DNA of 64,000 bases from Nannochloris sp. 'desiccata' (taxonomy: Eukaryota > Chlorophyta > Trebouxiophyceae > Chlorellales > Chlorellaceae): assembly GCA_019044685.2 (NCBI GenBank), contig JAGTXX020000017.1, positions 1 through 64,000 of the forward strand, in the 5' to 3' direction. Positions 10,638 to 19,500 of the stretch are shown one piece after another (within the stretch, counting starts at the first letter, position 1; each line of letters starts with the position of its first letter). The position numbers and the translations under genes are program-made. The notes under the pieces are model-generated. The model did not search any database, was not told the DNA's origin, and worked only from the letters and a program-made list of their open reading frames with translations.

Positions 10638-11817
10638 ATGGGGCCCTACGGTCCAGAAGCTCAAGCTGGATTGGGAATTGCCAATGAACATTTCCCAAAT
10701 AAAGCAACAGCAGTGCTCACGGGGCATGAAGGCCCGGTGCTTGTAGTAAGATTTAATCGTCAAGGAACTTATTGCTTGTCAGGAGGCAAGGTAAGTCTTA
10801 CTTGAAGAGGCTGTGGTGAATACAATAGAAAACTTTTTTTATTTTTTCACTTGTCGATTGGCCCGCCCTAAAACTTTTTCTGTTCTTCCTCAGGACCGCA
10901 CCGTCCAGTTATGGAATCCTCACAGAGGAGTTCGAATAAAATCTTATGCTGGTCATGGATACGAAGTCAGGGACGTTGCTGTCTCTGAGGATAATAGCAG
11001 GTAGGTTAAAGCTAATCATTTATGTTGTTGCTGCTTTTTTCCTCTAAAGAACAACTTCTCTGCCTCTTCCACTTTTATTATTCATGTTTTCCACCAAGAG
11101 CTATGAAGTAATATTATTTCAATCATATTTATTTACAGGTTTGCTTCCTGTGGAGGCGATAGACAAGTCTTTCTTTGGGATGTCTCCACCGGAAACGTCA
11201 TTAGAAAATACCGAGGCCACGATGGGGCAGTGAATTCTATAAATTACAGCCCAAATTTTGACATCCTTGTCTCTGGAGGGTATGACCAAGCTGTCAAAGT
11301 ATGGGATTGTCGCTCTAGATCAATAGATCCTATCCAAATTCTGAAACCTTTTGGCGATTCTGTAACGTCGGTGATTGTCACTGAGAGATCTGATATAGTA
11401 GCAGGTAGCGTTGATGGTACGATTCGCAGGTTTGATGTACGAATGGGGAAAATGGTAACAGATGTACTACATCATCCTATAACGAGTGTAGCTGCAACAA
11501 AGGATGGAGAATGTATTTTAGCTGCATGCACAGATTCAAGCATTAGGTTGATTGATCGAGGGGATGGTGATCTACTAGGAGAATATAAAGGACATAAACA
11601 TACCTCAGCGAAATTAGATGCTGCGTTTACACCTACAGATGGGTATATTGTAGGTTGTTCTGAGGATGGGCGTGTGCTCTACTGGGAAATAGTGGAAGGC
11701 GGGGTGGTCGAGGAGTTTACAGCACATGAAGAGGTCGTGTGTTCGTTAGCTATGCATCCAAACGGAGAATGCTTGCTGACAGCGTCGGTCGATGGCACTT
11801 TAAAAGTGTGGACTTAA
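10638..11817 (+). CDS. WD40-repeat protein, WDR83/MORG1-like
   Basis: Three exons (10638-10790, 10894-11000, 11139-11817) give 312 residues, matching the length of WDR83 (MORG1), a seven-bladed propeller that scaffolds MAPK signalling and associates with the spliceosome. Repeats start at LTGHEGPVLVVRFN and continue through YAGHGYEVRDVAV, YRGHDGAVNSINYSP, GDSVTSVIV, HHPITSVAAT and YKGHKHTSAKLDAAF to TAHEEVVCSLAMHPNGECLLTASVDGTLKVW. The start ATG at 10638 sits just before the first conserved segment; an overlapping ATG at 10631 is out of frame. Both introns are about 100-140 bp with good donor and acceptor sites. The assignment to the WDR83 subfamily rests on length and on the KYRGHDGAVN and GYDQAVKVWD segments; other small WD40 families are possible. 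Confidence 0.85.
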
Positions 11818-12153
11818 GAAATATTTTCTTTTGGATGAGTTGAATACCTTATTTTTGCACGTTGCGCCGACTGAACACAGCGCCCCAATAGCAGTTGAGG
11901 GCATTTAACGGTCTTAAAAGCTTGTTCTGGTGTACAATTACTGTGGAATTGTATATTATTGTAACTTTTGTGATGTTTCATTAAAGACTGCCTCGATCTT
12001 CGTTAATTTCGCGTCGAATCAACCGCAAAACTGTACAAAAAAAACGCCATTCGCGCCAGGAGCCTGGGCAGCGAGAGTGGCCTTGCTCGGGAGTCCTCTG
12101 GTGACGATATTTATTTTGATAAAGGAGAAACAGGCAGGCAAAGTCCTCAAGCC
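11818..12153 (+). other. Intergenic region with no recognised gene
   Basis: This spacer holds the WD40 3' UTR (TGTAA-type sequence near 11957) and the apyrase promoter and 5' UTR. A 75-codon open stretch (11930-12157) overlaps the apyrase start in another frame and has no recognisable product. Confidence 0.5.
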
Positions 12154-13685
12154 ATGAGATACTACAGGGAAAGCAGGATGGACACACTGGCAAGGTACGT
12201 GGGGTGCTTATAATCCATTCTCTTGGTCTGAGAATGTAGGCTAGAAAGCTACTAGCTCATCAGCAAGAAACCCATCTACCTATTGCTCGCCATTGTTCCT
12301 CATTTATTTTTAAATTACTTTTTCACAGATACCGCGGTGTTCTCACCATTGTTGCTATACCAGTCCTTCTATTTTTAGCTGTTCTACTGCTCTCTCCTGG
12401 GAAATCAGAATACGCTTCAAGTTTCAATAGATCACAACCTTTCTCGCGTGTAGAATACGAACGGACTGGAGCCACGGACAAAACCGAACGTTGGGCAGTG
12501 GTTATTGACGCTGGCAGCACCGGCAGTCGTGTCCACATTTTTAAATTTTTAACCGGTGCTGGTGGCAATTTAGAGCTTCAGTTCGATAAATTCGATCAAT
12601 TAAAACCAGGATTAAGCTCGTTTGCTGATGATCCTGCAGGTGCAGCGAAATCTCTCAAGCCATTAATCGATCTCGCAGTTGCCACTGTCCCCTCTTCTCT
12701 TCAATCTTCTACCCCAATGATGGTTGGAGCAACTGCTGGGCTACGCTTACTCCCTGACGGCAAAGCTGACATTATCCTTGATGAAGTCCGCCATTATATG
12801 CGCAGTTTCCCATTCAAATTTCAAGATGATGACGTTAAAATTTTAAGTGGGGTAGATGAAGGCGCCTTTGCATGGTTAACGCTTAATTACTTACTAGGCC
12901 ATTTAGGGAAACCACACACTGAAACTGTGGCTGCTATTGATCTCGGTGGAGGGAGTGTCCAAGAAGCGTTTGCTATGAGCAGGGAAGAGGCGAAATCAGC
13001 TCCAAAAGCGGATTATGTGACCCATTTGCGTGGTGGCGGGCAAGAGTATAGTGTGTATGTCTATTCTTATTTAGGGTATGGTTTGATGGCAGGACGTGCT
13101 GCGGTACTTCAAGAAGATCCTAATGGACCTGAAGATGATACACATCCGTGTATTCACGGAGGACACACAGGCGAGTACGAATACGGAGGTAAAAGCTTTG
13201 TAGCAGCAGGACATGATGATGGTGCTAGTCACGGAGAATGTGCGGTAACTGTTCAAAATGCATTAAAACCTCAAGAAAAGTGTGGAGCTCCTCAAATACA
13301 GTGTTCATTCAGTGGAGCATGGGCAGGACCGCGTATCCCAGCTGTTTTCTACGTGTCTTCCTACTTTTGGGATCGTGCAGCAGATGCTGGGCTCGTTAAT
13401 GACGATAAGCACATCTCGGCGAAGGTACAGCCGGGCCATTTCGAGTCAGCAGCGTTAGAGGCATGCCCACTACACGTTGATTCCTTAGAAGACAGTTTCC
13501 CTCGCGTTCAAGAATCACACCGTCCTTTCTTCTGCTTGGACTTGACCTATGCATATACTCTTTTAACACATGGGTTCAAAATTCCAAAAAATAAAGAAAT
13601 TACGTTGGTGAAAAAAGTCGAATATAAAGGAGAGACTGTCGAAGCTGCATGGCCTTTAGGTGCAGCAATTAATCTCCTCAACTAG
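12154..13685 (+). CDS. Apyrase / nucleoside diphosphatase (GDA1/CD39 family)
   Basis: Two exons (12154-12194 and 12329-13685) encode 465 residues. A basic N-terminus is followed by a membrane helix at about residues 18-36 (VLTIVAIPVLLFLAVLLL), so it is a type II protein with its catalytic domain in the Golgi lumen or outside the cell. Apyrase conserved regions are clear: ACR1 DAGSTGSR (Asp near residue 74), ACR2 GATAGLRLLP, ACR3 VDEGAFAWLTLNYLLG and ACR4 AAIDLGGGSVQEAF. Paired cysteines follow in the C-terminal lobe. Family enzymes hydrolyse nucleoside tri- and/or diphosphates; Golgi members clear UDP or GDP after glycosylation. The acceptor of the single intron restores codon Arg14. Upstream in-frame sequence contains no ATG before a stop, supporting the chosen start. 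Confidence 0.92.
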
Positions 13686-14133
13686 AAATTCACCTGGTAG
13701 CCTTTTTAGAGACCTTGAAACTGAGTAAATGGACTATTTAATTCCTTTTTTGCTTGTTCTTTCCTTCTATTTCATTTTTTCAACTTCTGACAGACGCAAC
13801 GCTTTTCGGTAAAAGAAAATCAATCATTTTTTAATTAGTATGGTCATTGGGCAATCGAACAAATTCGCAGTACAGCTAGTGGACAAAAGAATGCAGAAAG
13901 ACAAGGGGAAAGAGTAGAGCAACAAACAAGGAAGAGGTAGGCCTGGACTAAGAGTGTTAAGATAATCAAGAACTTCCTAAATAATAAAATCACGTTTTCG
14001 TGGTCTTTCCTAATCGTTCCCCTTTTTTGTTTCATTGAGCAAATTGTGGGTAGCATATTTGTCAAGTATATAAGATTACGGGCTGTATATATATCGCAAT
14101 AATAATTTTCTATCTATTTCTCTAAATACGTAC
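13686..14133. other. Intergenic region between convergent genes
   Basis: This 448-bp segment lies between the 3' ends of the apyrase (+) and transporter (-) genes and must contain both 3' UTRs. A 73-codon hydrophobic open stretch on the minus strand (13844-14065) is not recognisable and lies in the expected transporter 3' UTR. No RNA gene or repeat seen. Confidence 0.5.
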
Positions 14134-15336
14134 CTAAACACGTGGTGGAGGTGAAGTCATTTCCTTATTAAGCAACGGCAGGTCTTCTGTGCTGTTGTTG
14201 CCCTTGGTGCCGCTGCTAGTCCCATTTTGAGAAGCGACACGGGGCAATGTTGCAGCAGCGGACCGTGCCTTTGCGAGCTTCACATGAGAATACATCACAA
14301 ATCCGGTCATGGCCAAACCAATGCCGAAAAGCATCTTAGCAGTGAAGTCTTTACTTTCGCCAAGAAGCAATGCTGACAACGCCAACAAGGCAACAATCTT
14401 GATCTCACCAATTACTGTTGTAGTTACTGCAGAAGTCCGTTTAATCACTAAAGCGTGTATTGCATTGTAGCATACCGCATTTAATGATGATACCAGCATA
14501 ATTCCAGTCACGTTCGTGTTGTTCGTAACAAAATAAGCTTGAAAATTTCTAAATTCCCGCCAAAACATGAATGGCGCCAAGCAGACAAGAGATACAGGTG
14601 CAGTGTAAAACGTGAGACGCACTACATCTAGCTTTTCCGACAGTAATTTACTGCTAAATGTCATCATAGCACCATTGCATACGGTTCCTAGAATGCAAAA
14701 CATAATGGCATGAGGTTTGCCAGTGACCGCTCCTTGCCACACTGTGATCATCACACCGATGGTGAGGATGAGTAAGGCAGTAACCTCTTGCTGTGTAGGG
14801 ATTTTACGCTCTACTACGGCGGATAAAAGGCATGTGACGACGGGAATTGCCGACCTAATGATTTGGTTGAGCGACAAGCTAATGTCCAACAAACTAATGT
14901 TGTTGAGGGCAATGTTGAGGGCCATGAAGCAACCAATGTAGACTATACCTCGCCACTGTTTCGTTAATGTACGCTCATGTATTTCCCATTGCGTACGCAA
15001 AGCTATAGGGGCCAGTACCATGAAACTAAAAAGCATGTGGGTGCTAGTAAGGACTAAAGGGAATGCCAGGCCATAGTGACCAAGAGCCCACTGCAAAAGT
15101 AAGAAGGTATAGTAAGAGAAGAGTAGAAATCGGGGTATAAAAAGCTTTGTAGATAGGAGATCGGGCTGCAGGTTAATGGTTGATTGAATTGTGACTGAAC
15201 AAATGAGCCCCAAAAAGAAACTTGCACCCCAAAATAAACTCACCTTATTCAGTAGGTTCAAACTAGTGTTGAGTGTCAGGTATGCTGCTATAAGGAGTGC
15301 GAAATTTCCATTCTCTAATTCTTTGTCTCCAGTCAT
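14134..15336 (-). CDS. Nucleotide-sugar / triose-phosphate translocator family transporter
   Basis: A multi-pass membrane protein of the drug/metabolite transporter superfamily (TPT/NST branch), probably a Golgi or plastid antiporter. The whole span is one open frame of 400 codons, but conservation indicates an intron at 15091-15243. Its 153 bp begin GTGAGT, end in a pyrimidine-rich TTTTGCAG, and are a multiple of three without stops. Splicing joins LNTSLNLLNK directly to WALGHYGLAFPLVLTSTHM, the contiguous family motif, giving 349 residues. About ten hydrophobic helices follow, including the segments LNQIIRSAIPVVTCLLS and TTTVIGEIKIVALLALSALLLGE near helices 4 and 9. The C-terminal tail is hydrophilic (Ser/Thr/Asn-rich). 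The substrate cannot be told from sequence; plant relatives include GDP-sugar and UDP-sugar transporters. Confidence 0.88.
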   Translation of the reverse strand: MTGDKELENGNFALLIAAYLTLNTSLNLLNKVSLFWGASFFLGLICSVTIQSTINLQPDLLSTKLFIPRFLLFSYYTFLLLQWALGHYGLAFPLVLTSTHMLFSFMVLAPIALRTQWEIHERTLTKQWRGIVYIGCFMALNIALNNISLLDISLSLNQIIRSAIPVVTCLLSAVVERKIPTQQEVTALLILTIGVMITVWQGAVTGKPHAIMFCILGTVCNGAMMTFSSKLLSEKLDVVRLTFYTAPVSLVCLAPFMFWREFRNFQAYFVTNNTNVTGIMLVSSLNAVCYNAIHALVIKRTSAVTTTVIGEIKIVALLALSALLLGESKDFTAKMLFGIGLAMTGFVMYSHVKLAKARSAAATLPRVASQNGTSSGTKGNNSTEDLPLLNKEMTSPPPRV

Positions 15337-15651
15337 GCTGCTCTATTGACGCTATTTTTAGCAGCAATAACTTTTATCGAGGAATGGCTTATAATGATAC
15401 GAGCTTAGATACACGATTAATAAGTCGCTTCAAGTCTTGGCCAGTTAAAAAATCGATTGATTTTCAAGTATGCCTAACCAACTTCTGTCAACTGCTATTA
15501 ATGCGTTACTGCAGAAGAAGCCGTATACCTAATTGAATGTAAATGTTTACAGGAATAAATTGTGACGAAAAGCGCAGTTCAGCGTTTTTATTGAGGAATT
15601 TGGGCTGACGACAATTTTGGGCAAACTTTTTTGCGTTTCTTAAACTGCATT
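15337..15651. other. Intergenic sequence upstream of the transporter and the hAT element
   Basis: This AT-rich spacer presumably carries the transporter promoter (minus strand). No convincing gene. It ends at the 8-bp target duplication that flanks the hAT element. Confidence 0.5.
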
Positions 15652-15659
15652 ATAGTGGC
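15652..15659. repeat. Left 8-bp target-site duplication of the hAT element
   Basis: The eight bases ATAGTGGC directly precede the left terminal repeat. They match seven of eight bases of TTAGTGGC at 16417-16424, directly after the right terminal repeat. An 8-bp duplication is the hallmark of hAT insertion. Confidence 0.7.
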
Positions 15660-15671
15660 CAGTGTTTCTGG
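15660..15671 (+). repeat. Left terminal inverted repeat of hAT element
   Basis: CAGTGTTTCTGG, the reverse complement of 16405-16416 except for the outermost base. Confidence 0.75.
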
Positions 15672-15679
15672 CTCCGCAA

Positions 15680-15830
15680 ATTTCTTGCGTGCGCCATGTA
15701 TGAAGAACGCAAGAAAAAATGGGCGAAACACAAGAAAAAATAGAGGTTTGCGTGCGGAGCACGCAAAAAAATTTCGGGGCTATGCGTGCTGCAGAGTGGC
15801 GAAACACAAGAGATTTTGGGTCTTTGCGTG
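15680..15830 (+). repeat. Left subterminal repeat cluster of the hAT element
   Basis: Several copies of GCGAAACACAAGA (near 15723 and 15799), TTGCGTGC (near 15680, 15748 and 15823) and the reverse orientation GCACGCAAA lie here. A perfect 9-bp inverted repeat TTTGCGTGC/GCACGCAAA with a 3-bp loop occurs at 15747-15767. Similar motifs recur in the right subterminal region. Confidence 0.6.
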
Positions 15831-15878
15831 CACTGTTAATTCATTTTTTCATTGTAAAAACCATTAATTCTTATAGTT

Positions 15879-16229
15879 ATGAGTAGTAACAACCCCAAGG
15901 GACCACTTTCCGCCTGGTTGAGCCAGCCTGGCGGCAGCAAGCGCACTGCATCTGAGCGATCCCCTCAAAAAGCAGCGCCTACTTCTTCTCAAAATGACTT
16001 GATTTTGCCGCTCAACACCGCCATCGTCGAGCGTGGTTTTTCAAAAATGAATATCATAAAAAGCAAGTTAAGAAATAGGTTAAAGGTTAACACAGTTGAA
16101 AAGTGTATGCATATTAGTATAAATGGCCCAGAGTTGGCCATAATGGGGGAGAAGGGGGCCGTATTAACCAAGGAGGTGGTGGCGGTGTTGAACCGTACCA
16201 AAGAATTGCTTGCTGAGCAGACAGATTAA
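15879..16229 (+). CDS. hAT transposase remnant: short N-terminal segment joined to C-terminal dimerisation domain
   Basis: This 116-codon ORF is wholly inside the hAT element. Residues about 1-38 are Ser/Pro/Lys-rich (LSAWLSQPGGSKRT). Residues about 40-85 read LILPLNTAIVERGFSKMN followed by IKSKLRNRL, matching the hAT C-terminal dimerisation signature in which TA-x-ERGFS-x-MN is followed by IK-x-KLRNRL and then a GPE segment; here ISINGPEL is present. The DDE catalytic core, the zinc-finger DNA-binding domain and the large helical insertion are absent, so it cannot catalyse transposition. Seen: an uninterrupted frame with a plausible ATG. Inferred: either the residue of an internal deletion that kept frame, or a small protein retained for dimerisation or repression. 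No intron is evident. Confidence 0.6.
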   Translation: MSSNNPKGPLSAWLSQPGGSKRTASERSPQKAAPTSSQNDLILPLNTAIVERGFSKMNIIKSKLRNRLKVNTVEKCMHISINGPELAIMGEKGAVLTKEVVAVLNRTKELLAEQTD

Positions 16230-16264
16230 CCGACGCAGCTTAAATAATTCCATGTAACAGCAAA

Positions 16265-16404
16265 TAATTGAGAAGTTCTACGGCCGCGCGCAGCGCTAAG
16301 CCGCGCGCAGCGCAAAAAAAATATTGCTAACGCAAAAAATATTTGGGGCTTGAGTGATGAAACACAAAGAAAGTGAGCCTGGCACGCAAAAAAAATTTAA
16401 GGCC
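16265..16404 (+). repeat. Right subterminal repeat cluster of the hAT element
   Basis: Contains a direct duplication of CCGCGCGCAGCGC-like units (16282-16314) and repeated CGCAAAAAAAAT/ACGCAAAAAATAT motifs. Also present are GATGAAACACAAAG and GGCACGCAAAAAAAA, related to the left-end motifs. Confidence 0.55.
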
Positions 16405-16416
16405 CCAGAAACACTA
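16405..16416 (-). repeat. Right terminal inverted repeat of hAT element
   Basis: CCAGAAACACTA, complementary to the left end with one terminal mismatch. Confidence 0.75.
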
Positions 16417-16424
16417 TTAGTGGC
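16417..16424. repeat. Right 8-bp target-site duplication of the hAT element
   Basis: TTAGTGGC, seven of eight bases identical to 15652-15659. Confidence 0.7.
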
Positions 16425-16519
16425 GAAACAATTTCCATTAGCTATTACAATTCATATAAATCAATTCCCGGTAACCTAATGCTGCCATTTGTGTGCGCGT
16501 ACTGAAAACTTAGGGGCCC

Positions 16520-19500
16520 ATGGCCACAACTAAATTCGATGAGGCACTGTCTGCCCTCGCCCCTCTAAGGGTGCGGGCCCAACAGCTTCAAGTCCAGGCC
16601 ACACGTGACCGTGATGATGCTCTACAGCGTTGGAGCCAGTCAGAAAAGCCTGTGCTTAAAGAACATGCGGCTGGAATGAAACAGACTATGCAGTTGCTAG
16701 CCAAAGAAGAAGAAGCACTGCAGCATCGGGTACTCAACCTTTCTGCAAGCACTGTTAAAAACAACCCCGGTACAAGCACAGGCTTCAACGTTATCAGAGC
16801 ACGCGTAGATGCGTTTGGTCGACCTCTGTCTACCGAGGCGCTACAGGCGGAGCGAGACCGACTTAGGCGTACTTTGGACACCCTAGATTTCGATATAGCT
16901 GGAGCAAAGGCAGAGATCAATCAGCATCGTCGCTCTGAAGAAGCAGATATTTGGGAGACCAAGCTTGTCGCTCTGCAGGTGGGTCTACATATGGCTGCTT
17001 CACTTTTTCATAAAATGTACTTATCGATATCGTCGGTTCAGGATTGCTGAACCAGCTCCATTTTCTTCTATCTTTGGCTTTTTCAGGATACAAAGCGTGT
17101 GTACAATGACGAAATAAATCTTATAGAAGTAGAACTTCTTGGAAGAGAGCATTATGAACGCATGCAGAGGGATAGACAGGTAGCTGAAGAGACGGGTGCC
17201 GCTCAACTGCAACGTCTACAAGAGAATATTTTACAGACTCGGCAAAAGTACAATAGAGCAAAACATCAGTACTATTTCCCATTAATGAAAGGATTCAAGT
17301 ACGTTCTTACTATTTCTTTAAGTTGTTATTTTTTACATCGCTCAAAATTTCTGCTCCTGGAAGCTGCCCTGGCAAATGTAGTTGCAAAACACCATTTTCT
17401 AACTCTTCCCTTTTTTTCTTGTTAATTTTCCCTTCTTTTCCGGCAGCATTACTTTCGGAGGTGGTGGTATCTTTGGCGCATGCAAAGACATCTGTATTTC
17501 TGAAATTCACGGTGCAATGAAGATCACTATGGAACCAGGAGGCCTTGGCGAAGACGGTACTTTTAGAATGGCCAGAATGGTAGTTCAAGTAGAAGCGCCC
17601 ACCGCTGCAACTCGAAGCGGAGGAGAAAAGGCAGCAGCAAAAGGAGGGGGAGGAGGAGGAGGATCTAGGCGATTGTCTCCTACACGCAAGCCTAGTTTTG
17701 CACAGAGAAGAACAGATTCTGTTAGTTCAAGCGGTGGCGGTGGCGGTGTAAGGCCAACAAGTGCCCCTAATAAGTTAGCAGGGGGACAAAGCTCTTCAAA
17801 TCAGCAACCACTGCCACTGCAGCAACGTAAATCACATGTTTCTAATAGCCACAGTGAGAAGTCATTAGCAGCCAATCATCAATCAAGCGGCGTAGATTCT
17901 CTAACACGGCGATCTGTCTCCTTCCCTGCCGCTCATTCCTCTGCCTCTGCCTCGACAGCAACACCTCCACACCCATCTCCCCTTCCTTCTTCTGCCTCCG
18001 GTCTTCCTCCATCAGGAAAACTTCCTAAACCAGCACCAGGAGCAACAGGTTCAGGCAAAACCGGTTTCGCTTCTCGTTTCATGACCCGTCTTAGTAATAG
18101 AAAAGAACGTTTCCAAGGCAAAGGACTGCCTCATCTACAGCCAGCACGCGACGAGGACGATATGACGGGTACGGTAAATAAACAAAAGAGATCATTGGCA
18201 TCAAAATTATTATCTCGGAGCAGTAAATCTAGTGGTGGTGGTGGGGTGAATAGTAATAGCAGCAAACATCTCAACGCGGGGAGCGAAGCTAGTCTTGATC
18301 GCCTAGCCTTTGGTGGCCATGAATTAACTGATGTCGCTCGTCGTGGTAGCATGATGAGTACTTCTATCGATGAAGATGCATCTGCACGTCTTTCGGAAAG
18401 TGTCGCTGGATCTGATTATGATGAGTATAGTGGACTGGAAGCTGTGATGGAAGGTGACTGTGGTCCTTCTTATGATGGAACTAATTCCAGTAATGATGAT
18501 TCACCGCCACAGATACCCACGTTTGCTGGTCTAGTACTGGAGAATGATGAAGGTGATGGTTCTTTAGCTTCTGATGATGATGAAGATGACGATATTTATG
18601 CAGACGATGATCATAGCGGTAACAGGCAGCACTACGATGGACAGCAAAACGAAGCTAATGCACCGTCTCCATTGACTAAAGAGACATTACAACGAGCCTC
18701 TTCTTCTCAACAGCAACAATACCATCACAAAATGAGAAATAATGAAAATATGGGCGCTCCTGAAGTAGGTGAATCGAGTAGTGGGCATGGAAGTGGCTGG
18801 AATCGTGGTGATTTCGGTCCAGGAGCTGATGCCATGAGTGTCCTAGATGACGGAAATGACGGCACCTCGAGCGTTTTTGAATTTAACGACGAAGATGCAG
18901 CCGAAGCTGCAGCTGCTGCAGGTCTTACCAAGATACCTAAAGGAGTCTACGTGATGGGGAGACTTGCAGGGTTTGAATTAATAGGAGAACGAGGTACAAA
19001 AGTACCGAATTTGACTATTGGAAAGGCCGATGTGCGTGCGACCTGCTTTGCCCGCTTTGTTTTTGAATATTCAAAACAGCATGGATGGCGACCAGGAACC
19101 CAGCGTGGAGACCGGCCTGTATTCTATGTCGACAAATTGAAATACACGATCAAAGGAAATAACGTTCCGATGCCTCCAACTCTAATCAAACATATTTTAC
19201 GAATTGCTATTCCTGGATTAATTCAAAGACGCTTGCTCAATTTATTCCCAAAGGAGTTTGGAGAGTACCTCTTAACCGCTAAAAAAGGGTTGGAAGCTGT
19301 AGCTGATGTTGGTGTTGTTGGTCCTGCCCTTGATGTTCTTGATGCTGACCTTGGTTTTGAAGTTCGGGGCCCTGCACGCTCTGCAAAAGATGCCCGACAT
19401 CAACAAGCGCTGTACGCCGCTGCAAAGGAAGCACGTAATTTACTCGGATTAAGTCTCCCTCAAGCTCAAGTTCTTGCTGAATTGTTCAATGGTAGTGCAG

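Larger units (their letters stand above)
15660..16416 (+). mobile_element. Short non-autonomous hAT-family DNA transposon (757 bp)
   Basis: The element is bounded by imperfect terminal inverted repeats, CAGTGTTTCTGG at 15660-15671 and CCAGAAACACTA at 16405-16416 (11 of 12 bases match, with partial matching further inward). It is flanked by 8-bp target duplications differing at one base. Both subterminal regions are packed with related short motifs (GCGAAACACAAG, TTGCGTGC, ACGCAAAAAAA), typical of hAT transposase-binding regions. The interior holds a 116-codon ORF whose second half resembles the C-terminal dimerisation segment of hAT transposases. At 757 bp it is far too short for a full transposase, so it is best read as an internally deleted derivative mobilised in trans, or a relic. 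The near-intact ends and duplication suggest a fairly recent insertion (inference). Confidence 0.78.

Noticed and set aside
16265..16320. CG-rich duplication as a CRISPR-like or tandem repeat array
   Set aside because: Only two imperfect units, inside the hAT subterminal region of a eukaryotic genome.
18131..18352. Antisense open frames over the low-complexity part of the large orphan gene
   Set aside because: Compositional mirror of Ser/Gly/Asp codons; typical shadow frames.
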